Assembly: GCA_002794785.1 (NCBI GenBank)
Contig: NBBA01000001.1
Coordinates: forward strand, 3,534,001-3,598,000
Source: Coniferiporia sulphurascens
Lineage: Eukaryota > Basidiomycota > Agaricomycetes > Hymenochaetales > Hymenochaetaceae
Direction: 5' to 3'
Length of the DNA: 64,000 bases
The notes below the pieces were generated by a model that saw only the letters and a list, made by a program, of their open reading frames with translations, made no database searches and was not told where the DNA came from. Shown here piece by piece: positions 1 to 11,872 of the stretch; position 1 is the first letter of the stretch; each line of letters starts with the position of its first letter. The translations under genes were made by a program, and so were the position numbers.

Positions 1-249
1 ATCCCGCGAATGCGTTAATAAGTTGCGGCTGTCGGAAACTTTGATTGAGACTCTACTCGTTTGTGTTTGTACTGGGCCCGCATTTGGAAATATGTTCGCA
101 AGTCTTCGAGTGAAGCCCTCGTGCTGGCCGTGTGCACCGCACCGAGTCCTTCGTCTTTCCCTCTACTCTCTATCGCTCATTTTTCTTTCACCCTTTTTCT
201 ACAATCTCTCTGCAACATAGCGTTCCTTCTTCCCGTCAGGGCCAGGAGA

Positions 250-3200
250 ATGTCCTTCTTTAGGAAGCGACAAACGAACACCCATGCTCCCTCAAACTCG
301 GCCCAGGTCACAATAGCTCAGACCGCCAGCCAGGCCCTCTCCCAAACCAAGGATGCTGCTGAAAAGCAGGCCCTGGCACAGCAGCAACAGCAGCAGCAAC
401 GGCAACAGGCGCAGGCGCAGCAAGCAGTGCGGGAGATGACGAGGGAGAGAGAGTTGAATCCGTCGTAAGACTGTTTCCTTTCGCATCATTTGCATACTCG
501 TTTCCTGATCTTTCTTTTTTGCATGTTTTAGCCAGCAGCAGCGGGATACAAACGCCCAAGCGACACCCCTCAACAGTGCTCCGCCTACAAATCCGACCGT
601 GCCTCCCGCAAAACAGTCCGCGTTTCCATGGTCAACGCGTCGGCTACAGTTCCCGCCGCCTGCGCTGCTTCCAAAACCCGGAGTTGCCCCACCCTCTAGT
701 CCATCGCCGTCACCATTCCCGCGCTACGGACACTCCCTGCCAGCCGTCCCTACTCAGTCTGGAGAGCTTCTCCTGTTTGGCGGTCTCGTCAAGGACTCCG
801 TCCGCAACGACCTATATTCTTTTTCCTCCCGCGAGCTCTCCGCGACCCTTCTGCAGACTGCTGGAGAAGTCCCCTCTCCCCGTGTGGGCCATGCTAGCGC
901 ACTCGTTAGCAGCGTACTTATTGTATGGGGCGGTGACACGAAGTCTGATGGAAGGCCGTTCGCCTCTGACACACAAGACGATGGACTTTATCTCCTCAAC
1001 CTCGGTAAGCTTTATTTATGCGAGAGTCGTAGTAAAGACTTCTTGATGGGCCTTCGTAGTCACACGTGAATGGACCCGCGTCGCTATCAGCGGGCCCGCT
1101 CCTGCAGGGCGGTACGGACATGCGGTTGCGATGGTTGGGACGCGCTTTTATGTATTTGGTGGACAGGTTGATGGGGAGTTTCTTAACGATCTCTGGGCAT
1201 TCGATCTCAATACTTGTAAGTTTAGTCTGTCAACTTTGGTTATATCATTGATCGTGTATTTCCTTTCTTTGAAGTGAGGAATAAAGCCACATGGGAGCTT
1301 ATCAAACCGTCTGGCAGCGAAGGGCCCGCAAGGCGGACAGGCCATACCTGCATTACATACGGTGACAGGATTATTATGTTTGTCGCTCCCGGGAATTCTT
1401 GTGTTAGCGACAATAAATTTGGTTTCTTTGTAGGTTTGGTGGAACGGATTCACAGTATCATTACAATGATACTTGGGCGTTCGACACCGCCACCCGTCAA
1501 TGGTCCGAGTTAAACTGCATTGGCTTTATCCCTTCCCCTCGGGAAGGGCATGCAGCCGCGCTTGTTAACGATGTGGTCTATATCTTTGGTGGGAGGGGGG
1601 TTGATGGTAACGATCTCGGTGATCTCGCTGCGTTTAAAATCTCCAGTACGTATTCGACTATTTCACCTTCAGCGAGTTATGTCTTGTAGCTGATACTTCA
1701 ATGCATTGAAAAGACCAGCGATGGTACATGTTCCAAAATATGGGCCCTGCACCGAGCGTGCGCTCCGGACATCGTATGGCCGCCGTCGGAACGAGAGTAT
1801 TTGTACTGGGCGGGGAATCATCTGCCCCTGGTCAGACGGATGATGCAACGATTATCCATGTTCTGGATACAAGTCAGTCTTCTGGTCGTTTGTGGCTTAA
1901 CGCCTGATTGAACTTTGTTTGGTCCGTAGAGCATATCAAATACCCAGAGCCGAGCAAACCTCCTTCAGGAGATACGCAAGGGGCTTCTTCTGCCCGTCGT
2001 CCTTCAGTGACTGGGCAGTCTCCTCAACCGTCACCGCCGATCCAACAAAACGTGGCGAATGGGGCCGCTCAACGTGCAATGTCTCCGACCACGCGTCCGC
2101 CACCAGATGTGGATGAGCTCCGGCGCGCCATCTCACCGCCAAACGCACGTTCAAATACCGGTGGTAAGCCTCTGAACGGGGTCGTTCCTCCCGCAGGTGG
2201 GCCTCATACAGTTACGACTAATGGCAAAGGCAAGACACCTATACGCCCTCGGCGCGAAGGCGATGAGATATACGGCAGCTCTGACGAGGGTGTAGACAGC
2301 GCTACTGAGGTTGGAACGCGTGAGCGCATGACGTCGCCCGAAAATGGTCGGTCAAAAAGCCCAAGCAGTCAGGATCCTTCAGTGGCACTTGCGCGTTCTA
2401 TGTCTCCACAGATGCAGGTGCAGGGCGAGGCATACTATCCAGCCTCGAACGGCCTAGTTGGTGGAGCTCATCAACAACAACAGCCGATTAACATGGCAAG
2501 CATTGCAATGCAGCGCAATGCGCAGCGTACGCGGAGTCCTTCTCCTATCGTCGATCGCTCGAAGCCACCTATGGACGGGCTTTATCAATCCGGTGGGCGA
2601 GCATCGCCAACGGTTAATGGATATGGGATTGGACCGGGTCACGCACGTCCTGGATCGACGGGAAATGTTACTGCAGACCTCATACGCGATCTAAAGCTCA
2701 AAGAGGCAGAGGTGGAAGTAATGAAGAAGCGTGAAACTTGGATGAAAGCGGTTCTGCGAACCGCGATGAGCGCTGGATTTGTTTATACCGAGTCAGAGCT
2801 GGATAAAGGTGATGCGGACGGGCAAGGTCCATCAAGTGATGAGGTGGACGTGAAGGGTCTCGTAGGCATGATCATGCGGCTGAGGCAAGATCAGGCCCAC
2901 GTTCAGGTATGTGTGCGAATTAGATTCTTTTGCAAGGAACCAAACTTGTCCACCAGAGTGAACTCGCGTCCCAAGTTCAGAGCGCCTCAGGACGGTGTCA
3001 TGAAATGGAGCGGAATCGAAGTGCTGCGATTCAGGAAGCAGCTTTCTACCGTGCCAAGCTTTCAGCGTATGAAAATAATTCCCCAGATGACGTCGTGCGA
3101 GTCGAAAGACAGCGCATAACGGAACTTGAGAAGCAGGTATCTGCACTGGCTCAAGAGCGTACGGAACAGGTAAAGCAGGTCGCTGAATTGAGCAGCATGA

Positions 3201-5229
3201 TTGCCGTACAAACGCGCATTGCGGAACATGCAGAGTCCCGGGCTGCAGATGCGATGAGACGCTCAGATGCGCTTCAGGAGACACATGAACGTGCAATGCA
3301 GGCGCACGCAGATTTGCAAGATCGTCATGGTGAGTTAGAGAGTGCGTTACGTGAGCAGAACTCGCTTCTGCGTGAACATACCGCGAGAGTAGACACGCTG
3401 GAAGCGGAGCGCAAGACGATGGACATGCGTATCGAGGAGCTCACAACATCGAAAGAGCAGCATATACGTACGCTTGAACAAGCTCGCACTGCACTATCGG
3501 CGTCGTCTGCGCGAGCGGAAGAACTGGAATTGCAGTGGAAGCTGTCCCGGGATCAGATCATTCAACTAGAGTCCGACCTGACAGAGGTCAAAGTGGACCT
3601 TGAATCGCGGACGGCAGAGGCGGGATCTCTACGACAGCGACTAAACGATGTCGAGAGCTCTTGGTCGAAATCCCGCGAGGAGGCTGACCAACTGCGTGCG
3701 CTGACGACCGGGGGACTTGGGGAGCTGCTAGACATGCATAGGGATCTAAAGTCAGATGAGGACCGCGCTACACGTGGACACGAAGAAAAAATACACGTAA
3801 TGGAGATGACAACAGCCTCCTTGCAAAAAATGCTCAAAGAGGCTGGGCAACGCGCCGATGAAACACAGCATGAGCTCCTCCAGTCAAGACAGCGCTTCCG
3901 TGATCTAGAGTCTGAGCAGCTGAAGTTGAGGACTCAGGTTGGTGGCGTCCGCGCACAGCTATTAGCGGCTGTGACCGAGGTGGGCAGCCTGCGCAAAGCC
4001 CTCACTGCTAAGGAGACGGAGCTGCAAGATGCGATGCGGCAGGCGTCTGACACTGAGCTACGGCTAGCCATGTTCCGTAACTACTTCGCTGATCAAGGTG
4101 AGGCCGTAGATGAGGACGAATTGAAGGTGAAGATCAGCGAGGCCCCTGCGCGCGTCATTGAGCTCGAGAACAAACTTGCAGCTCGGGCCCGTCTTCAAGA
4201 GGAGATGGAGAAGGAGCTTGAGTTCGTGATACTCCGGAGGGATGAACTTGAGGCTCACGTAAAGACATTATCAAACCAGCTCGACCGTATGCGCTCCAGC
4301 CAGAGTCCATTGTCGAGCAAGGGCGACGAGGGTCAATGGGAATCGCGTGCCTTGCAGGCCGAGAGCAAGCTCGCCGAGACCGAGCAAACATTCAAGTCGA
4401 GGCTGCAACAGATGGAGGATGACTATCAACTGGCCGTCAAATATGTGAAGTCAGTTGTTATGTTTTCATAATTCAAAAAGACGCTTATTAATTGACGCTT
4501 TTGTATAGGGGAACGGAAAAAATGATGCGCCGTATGAAAGATGAGGTTAGCAGACAGAAGTCCCTAAATGCTTCGTTGCAGTCGGGACTCGACTCTAGTC
4601 GCGGAGTATCCAGTCCAGAAGGAGGATCGCGTATTCGAGGCATGAACGGACGTAATACTCCACTTTCGGATGATGGTCACGATAGCATCCGCGTGCAGCT
4701 TAGCGATGCCCAACGACAAAATCAGCGTCTGACTTCAGAAAATAAGGATCTACGGAGGCGCATTGATTCTCTCGAACAAGAAATTGAGAATCTCCGCAAC
4801 AATCTAGTTGCCTCTCAAAGGGAAGCAGACGAGCGACTCAGCCACGTCGAGGATCTTGAACAGGATATAGAGCGACTTGAGTCGGCGTTATCTGTGGCGC
4901 GAGGTGGTCATACTGAATCGGAGCTTGAGCGTCTTGCAACAGAGAACACCGCACTCAGGCGCGAGAACGAGCAGCTCTCGCAGAAGATCAATTTGTTCCT
5001 GGAAGATGACCAGTCGGCATTTGGTGGGCGCGATCGGCCACTGTCAGGAATTTCAGAACGTCGCGCAAGTAATTCGTCCAGCACCGAGAACGACCTTGCA
5101 TATCAGCATTTATCCGACGAGCTCAATGATTGGCAGCGTCAGCTCGTGACTTCCATGAGCGCACGTCGACCGCTTAGTGACATGGAGGAGCGCTTGGTAG
5201 GTCACCAACGGACACACTCACGTTCTTAA
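250..5229 (+). CDS. Kelch-repeat / coiled-coil cell-polarity protein (Tea1/Kel1-like)
   Basis: Probable cortical polarity marker of the Tea1/Kel1 family, whose members act at growing cell tips. The start ATG at 250 opens a basic, Gln-rich N-terminus (poly-Q run about 379-410). Kelch repeats follow, spread over several short exons from about 700 to 1900: [33 protein letters not shown] Ser/Pro-rich linker is encoded at about 1930-2650. From about 2660 to 5200 there is a very long heptad-type coiled coil rich in Glu, Leu, Arg and Gln. First exons read as 250-464, 532-1004 and 1060-1215; an intron near 4450-4508 interrupts the coiled coil. N-terminal kelch propeller plus long C-terminal coiled coil is the family's usual order. 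The stop at 5229 converges on Rrp5. The family is clear; assignment to Tea1 rather than another kelch polarity paralogue is inference. Confidence 0.85.
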
Positions 5230-5536
5230 TAGGAATTTGTGTATTTGTTGAATTTGTCTTCCATTTCGTTCGCTCGGGCCTATACCCACTTTTCTTTTAT
5301 TGTTGACTTCATTCCCGTATCTGACATGCTCTGTTTTCTTTTTCTTTGCTGACGTGCGCAGTTTTATACTATCATTAATTTTCTTTGACTTCGGTATTGC
5401 TAAGTATAATTATTTGATCCATGATCCAGGACTCAGCAGTCCAGTCTTGCAATTATAAAATTGCGGGAACGATAATAAAATTATTCATGCACGATGACAG
5501 CCGTACAAGAACAAATATCGGAAACACTGATGAGTG
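5230..5536. other. Convergent 3' intergenic region
   Basis: About 300 bp between the stop codons of the kelch gene and Rrp5. It is AT-rich, with T-runs and AATAAAA-like motifs near 5474 that could serve 3'-end formation on either strand. I see no gene in it. Confidence 0.6.
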
Positions 5537-8500
5537 CTAAGAGGATGACACTGTTCTCCGAGTCCATTCAATAGTCTTTTCCTTTACTGTATGCTCCCCT
5601 TCCTCATTACCGATTCGACGTTCTAGTTCCAGCCATTTCTTGAAGAATGCCCTAAACTTGTGCATCAGTACTCACGTGAGGTCGGCGAGCTGCTTCAGAC
5701 TAGCTCACTTTGCCTTATAACTAGTCATTTTATGTGCTAGGACACGGTCAAAAAGATTCCTGCGGGATTACAACGATCTTAGTGATTTGGTTCGTGGACA
5801 AAGTAGGTTTAAAGACGTACCGTACGCTTTGAATGTCTCGTTGACCAGCCTCCATGTCTATGTAGACCGACCAAAGATCCCAGCGTTTCGAATGCGAATC
5901 TATAATACCCTCAAAAATAGTCTTTCCTCTTTCAGGATCGCCAAGTTTGTACTCCAGCTGAGCGAACTTGGAAATCGTCTTGAGGTCTGAAAACATGAGT
6001 TAATCAATGGGTCGCGATCTTGGCCAGAAAGTTGCTACTAACGTTTCCTCTTTTCTAGACTTTGCAAACTCCGTGGTAGAAGTTTGCGTGATTCCTCTAC
6101 CAACCCGCGACGTAAGTAGTGTTCCCCGAAGAGAGTCCACACCTTCGAGCTTTGTCCGAACTTCTTACATGAGCGCTTGTACTGCTCCTCCGCCCTCTGT
6201 AAACGAATCGTATGGGGTCGGATTTTGCAGGTGAGTGTTAACAGCGCTTACCTCAAGCTTATCGGAGAGATCAAATATTGCCGCCAGTCGTAGGTGCACC
6301 GTTTTCGAATCGTTGTGTCGTACAGCTTCCTTAAACAGGGTCTCAAGACTTAAGTCTGTTCCGTACGTATTCTCCAAGTTCAGCAAGGCAATCCAAACAT
6401 TCAATCTCTCTTGTTCTTCCCGAATGCTGATTGCGCGTAAACCACGTCTGCCAATCTCCCGCGCCTTATCAAATTCGGATAGCTGGAGTTGGAAGGACAT
6501 ATACTGGATCCACATGTACGACGAGTTCGGAGATGCTAGGAGATGGCGCTCGAAATCTGCAACCGATTCAGGCATGCGCGTGTGCATATCTGCCGTCAGG
6601 TCCTGTTCAATTGTCTTCCTTTTTTTCTTACGCCTCTTTTCGGATTGGTCGTCCGACTCCTCATCGTTCGACGACACAACATCGCCATTCGCGGACCTGG
6701 TCTCACTATTCCACTGGAAGCCTTGTAAGGTGAGGACAGGCATTGAAGCGAGAGCTTTCTCCGGAGACGAGAGGGACAGGAAGCCTTGGGGTCCAGATGT
6801 GGGCTCTCCAAGAACCATGGCTTCTTCGGCTTCTTCGTCTTCACTTGCGCCTTCAATATCTTCGTTTTCAATAATCGAGCTAGAAATCATGTCAGGCACA
6901 GGCGAGCCTTTCCCGGGCTCGTATTTTTCACTCCCTTCGGTCTCGTCGCTCGACTCTAAATCCTCTTTTGAGAAGTACGATGGCTTTAAACCAAGCGAAA
7001 TGCGACGTTTCTCTTTGTCCACACTCAGAACGACTGCCTTAACGGTGTCACCCTCTCTGAAGTTCCTGAGAGCCATCGTAACATCCGCATTATTGTTGTC
7101 AGCAATCTGGAAACCGGACCATTCAGTGGGAAGCCTCAAAAAATAGTTCCGACATACCTCAGATTTGTGGCAGAGACCGGTCAATTTTGAGCCATCTATG
7201 GAGATGAATATACCAAAATCTTCAACTTTCTTGACTTTTCCATCAATTTTTTGACCCTCAACCAAATCACCGAGCGAAATCCCAGGGTTTGCGGCCGAGA
7301 CAGAGCCCGTGCGGAACGACATTTCGACTTGTTTCTTTCCGGGGTCAATACTGAAAAACTATCAGAATTGCTTCGGCAGTTGCCGCACAGACGTGATAAT
7401 CACCTAAGAATTCGGCCGTGGACGAGCTGATTAGCTTTAAATCCGCTCTTCCAATCCTTTACGAACTGCATAAAATAATCGATCAGTCCAATACGATTTG
7501 TGATTAACGAATTTGATATCTATACCTCATCGTAGAGTTCCTTGATCTGTACACGAGCATCGATATTGCGTCCAATAGTGACAAAAACACCGTGTTCTGC
7601 AACACTTTTTATGAAACCTCTGATCCCTTCCCCAATCTTTAGGTCCTTCAGTTCGTTGACCTCGCGATCGATAACTTCAGACTTTGAGCTGGGGTCAAGC
7701 CTTGACTGTCTTGTGGATAATGTTAAGTGTTTTTTAGTACGGTCAGTAGCAATGACCGTTGCAGTGACAGTGGTGTCTACAACTGGGAATGCGCTGCCCT
7801 GCTCGAAATCATCGCACGTGTCGGTGGGATGCAGAGACCCGGTAATCCATCCAGGAAATTTTATGATAGCGCCATGCCGTCCGTGTTTTGACACTCGGCC
7901 TACCACTTTAGAGCCAACAGAAAGCTCATCAAAATTGAGTGCTGCTTGTTTCGAAGACTGTCCCTTTGAAGGACGGTTCGCAACGATCACGAGACCTTTG
8001 TCGAGGTTTCGCGAGACAACTACGAGTTCATCCATTTTGTCGCCATTTCTCAGAGAAGAACGCAGCTGGGAAACGGGCACGCCGCGATGATTCGCGATGT
8101 TATGCAAGGAGATTAAGGCGCGGACACGCGAAGGATCAAGGACTAAAAGAACATTTTCGCGATGAACTTCGGATACCGCGCCCGAAACCGTCCGTCCAAC
8201 TTCAATATTTTTGATATCGCCCACATTTGATTTTGAGTCCCCTGAAGCCTGGCGAATGCTTGCAACAATTTGCATAGCCTCGCGGTCAACTGAAAGAATA
8301 CGAGCCTGGACCGGCTTGCCAACTGGAAACGATTCCCCGGGACTCGTCGCTAATGTCTCGCTACAAAGAACGTTAAAATTCCGAATGCCCCTTCATACCC
8401 AACAGTACGAACCTGACTTCGCGACTCGGCACGATAGCTCGTATGTTGTTATAATATTCTAAGATTAAGCTCTTCTCCAAAACCTTGGAAACGACGCCGT

Positions 8501-10706
8501 GAGCTACTAGACCAGCCTCGGCATCTTCAAGACAGGATACAATCGGCAAATCGGACTCAACCAGCGTCTTCTTCGCTGTGAGTAAAATCCGTTTCCGATC
8601 AGGGTTGACAGCCAATACCTATAACTCATCGTCAAAACCAAACGAATAATCTTATCATAGTACAAGAAGCTTACCCGACACTTCACGGATGTACCCGGCT
8701 TAAACCTCTTTTGCGGGTGTTTCAGCATGATATCCGCGTAATGATTTGGCCATATCATTGCGTCGACACTACCGTTTATTGAAACAAAGAGAGCGCTGTC
8801 CGTGAGTTTTTTAACGGACCCCTTGATTATCTGGCCAACTTTGACATCATCAACGCGCAAGAATTTTTGAGCAAGAACGGAGGGCCTGAAAGACAATTGT
8901 AAGAGGCCGTCAAGAGGATGAAAACCGATCACGCGGGCCCGATGATCAGAGGCCAACTTCCAGGGGCCTGAACTCGCCGAAAGTGATGGAACATGCTCGT
9001 CGGAGGTGTGCGAAATCTGGCGTAAATTATAAGTATGTCTATTTTAAGAGTAAGAAGGATACTGCGCTGACATGCACAAATCCGTCAAGGTCGTCTTCCA
9101 CAGATACTACCAACCCACGTTCTGCTTCCACTCTCTTCACCTTCACAGATTGTAAAGTCGTGCCAATAGGGAAATGCTCTTGAATCGTTTGCCCGCCCTC
9201 CGACTTCCGTCTTTTTATGTCCAAAGAAAGTATGTGTTCTTTCAAGCTCAGAACAAACTGGCGTGGACTAGTACCGACCATGTCATATAAAATTCTAGCC
9301 TTAACTTTCTTGCCTACCCCAAAGTCTGACAGCGAAGAGCCAGAAGGTAGATGGTACAAGTCAATAGTCCCGTCGAACGAGCCAAGTACTTGAACAACAA
9401 GACCGGATGGCGAGATTGATGTGATTAAAGCTGGTACCATCACACCTGGTAGAACTGAGGATACATTTTGAACTTCCTTCAGCTACAAAAGCCGAAGTTA
9501 GAATACCAGTGAGCCCAGACCGCAACTGAACTTACTATAGAAGATTTAAAAGTTGCTCCCTCTGCATTGAGGATGCACGTACGACCATCTTCCGCCAGCT
9601 TGTCGACTACAACATTCACGAGGCTTCCAACAACATACTTTTGATTCTCATCATGATCACCGCTTCCTCGCTTGTGGGGGATAAATCCGGAGATGCCCGA
9701 CAGGCCTAGATCCAAAATGTAGCCATGATCCTCCACACTTTTCACCGCCGCACACATTGTCTGTTGAAAAAGCCATGGGCATTACTTTCATGAGGGAAGG
9801 CTTGGCCTACTCACAAACCCTTTTTTCAAATCGGCTTTTACGATTCCAGCATTAACCTGTTCAGGTATAAGGCTTAGCTCCACTCTACGGCTAGCCTTCT
9901 CCATTTCATCCTTTGAATGGCCATATGTCCTCCCGACCGTTGTCCCAATAGGTTTTACCGCACAGACTACGGCCCGCACATACTGGCCCGTGTGAAACAT
10001 CTCCGTTAGATCTGGTGGACTAGTATTCGGTAGAGCCTCGTTGTCTTCAGAACCCGTCTCGACCTCACTATCTTCAGCGTCCGCAGCCTCTAGTGCAGCA
10101 GTCAATTGTAAGGAAACATGTGTAATAGGAATGTGTCCTAGGAGCTGATTCGGCAGAGAGACAATAAGGCTGAAAGGATTGACCACAGCGATTTGACATA
10201 ATAACTTCATGCCAGTTGTAATTCGCTTAAGAAGACATCAGGGGTGGTAGCGTTCCAGTAGAGCGAACATAACACACCTTATAGTTGAGATGTTCGACTC
10301 GGATTACGCTACTATTTCGTGTCTGTTGTAAAGCCTTGCTCTTCTTCGATGGTCCAACTTCGTCCCTTTTCCTTTTCTCCCTTTTCCTCTGCATGCCGGA
10401 ATCCTAATGCATAGTGTCAGCGCAAATTAGCATTCGACAGTTCAACGGCAAAAAAAGTGGATGAGCAGCGTAGCCTACTTTGAAAACATCCTCTTCATTT
10501 AGCTCCTTTAAGACTTCCGCCTTTATTGCCTTGTATTCAACTGGAGTAAAGGATGTCCCACCACCTCGAGGGAAGTCGACCTCTTCTGGACGTAGGACAG
10601 ATGGTACGGGTACCTGTCTCTTTTCTTCAGGCGCATCCGATATCCTCGCCCTTTTGCGCTGTACTGTGGATGATATCGTTTCTGAGCTACGCTTCCTACC
10701 ACTCAT
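5537..10706 (-). CDS. RRP5: rRNA biogenesis protein Rrp5 (S1 repeats + HAT/TPR repeats)
   Basis: Nucleolar pre-rRNA processing factor needed for both 18S and 5.8S/25S pathways. Start is taken at 10706 (MSGRKRSS), opening a basic nuclear-type tail. Then come the typical VSLPNQLLGHIPITHVS stretch and many S1 RNA-binding domains between about 10.2 and 7.1 kb, recognisable by repeated G-x-V-x-x-V and V-x-G-x-V patterns such as GQIIKGSVKKLTDSALFVSI and GQKIDGKVKKVEDFGIFISI. An acidic and Lys-rich linker at about 6.6-6.95 kb leads into HAT/TPR helices from about 6.6 kb to the end. The last exon reads FRAFFKKWLELERRIG and ends in a TAG at 5537-5539, matching the usual Rrp5 C-terminus. Many short introns. 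The start lies 211 bp from the divergent SF3A2 start. Confidence 0.92.
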
Positions 10707-10917
10707 GATGAAAAAGAAAACGAGTAGAGATGCTGGCGACAAAACCGAACTCGAATGGCAGCCGTTACAAAATTTAGTCTCTACAAGAAAGTGATCGACT
10801 CTTTCCTTTCTTGGCCATTCTCCGTTTGGTCATTCAGCTCGAGCAGTCAGTGACAGTGACTTCTTGCCTTTCGTCCCATACTACGGTGCGAGTCTTTAAA
10901 ACCTTGAGAAAGATAAA
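10707..10917. promoter_or_regulatory. Bidirectional promoter of Rrp5 and SF3A2
   Basis: Only 211 bp separate the divergent start codons of Rrp5 (-) and SF3A2 (+). Both promoters must therefore fit or overlap here. I see no convincing TATA box, as is usual for housekeeping genes. Confidence 0.6.
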
Positions 10918-11788
10918 ATGGGTAAAGTCTTTCCTCTCCGTGGTGAAAGGGCGTATGACTGACTTTATTCCTAACAGACTTCCAGGTACGTTGTCGCATC
11001 GCTGGACGCGGTGCAGTATTCTGACCGTAAAGTAATCAGAATCGTGTTGGCTCCAAATTCGGGGGTGGAGGCGTTGCAGGTGCTTCAGAGGCGAATGTTG
11101 ACAGAAGGGAGCGACTTAGAAAGCTCGCATTGGAGACCATTGACCTCGCAAAAGTGAGTCTTATGTAGGATGCTAAAGTAAAGCACGAAACTAATGTCTC
11201 TCAGGACCCATATATCTTGCGAAACCACTTGGGCTCCTTGGAATGCCGTCTTTGTCTTACGCTGCATACTAATGAGGGCTCGTACCTGGCACACACCCAA
11301 GGCAAGAAGCACCAGACCAATCTTGCTCGTCGGGCTGCCCGCGACATGAAGGATGCGCAGTTAATGATCGCCCCAACCCAAAACAATGTACAGCGTAAGG
11401 TATTTCTTAAGATTGGGAGGCCAGGGTATCGTGTCACGAAGGTGCGCGACCCAGAGATGCGACAGGAGGGGATGATGGTGCAAGTCCACCTTCCTCAAAT
11501 CAAGGACGGTGTCATTCCACGACGGAGGTTCATGAGTGCATGGGAGCAGAAACGAGAGCCGCCGAACAGGGCGTATCAGTACCTTATTGTGAGTACTTTT
11601 ATATTAACACTCTTCAGTCATTGCTTAAATCACGCTAGGTTGCCGCTGAGCCTTACGAGACCATAGCCTTCCGCATTCCCGCCAGGGAAATAGAGGATGA
11701 AGATGATGAAGGCGGGTGGAACTGGTCTCATTGGGACCCTGATACTAAGCAGTTCAGCTTCCAATTTATGTTCAAAGCCCACTTTTAA
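10918..11788 (+). CDS. PRP11: Splicing factor 3A subunit 2 (SF3A2/Prp11)
   Basis: U2 snRNP component of the SF3A complex, required for branch-site recognition and spliceosome assembly. The body reads as the conserved protein: NRVGSKFGGGGVAG, RRERLRKLALETIDLAK, then a U1-type C2H2 zinc finger (CRLCLTLHTNEGSYLAHTQGKKH) and the C-terminal SF3A2 domain, ending KAHF at 11788. The expected MDFQ N-terminus is recovered only by joining ATGG (10918-10921), an 8-nt exon (10978-10985) and the exon from 11040; the introns between are 56 and 54 nt with GTAAAG and GTACGT donors and AACAG and ATCAG acceptors. Remaining exons: 11040-11153, 11205-11588, 11639-11788. It lacks the long proline-rich tail of animal SF3A2, as in fungi. 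Stop converges on LSG1, 84 bp away. Confidence 0.9.
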
Positions 11789-11872
11789 ACTGTACAATAC
11801 TTTACGCTTTCGATATATTTTGGACTCTCATATTACTGAAGCATACACGGTACAATAGTGAATTAGTACATG

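Noticed and set aside
6235..7146. 303-codon plus-strand open frame over Rrp5
   Set aside because: Antisense shadow of conserved Rrp5 exons; no motif of its own.
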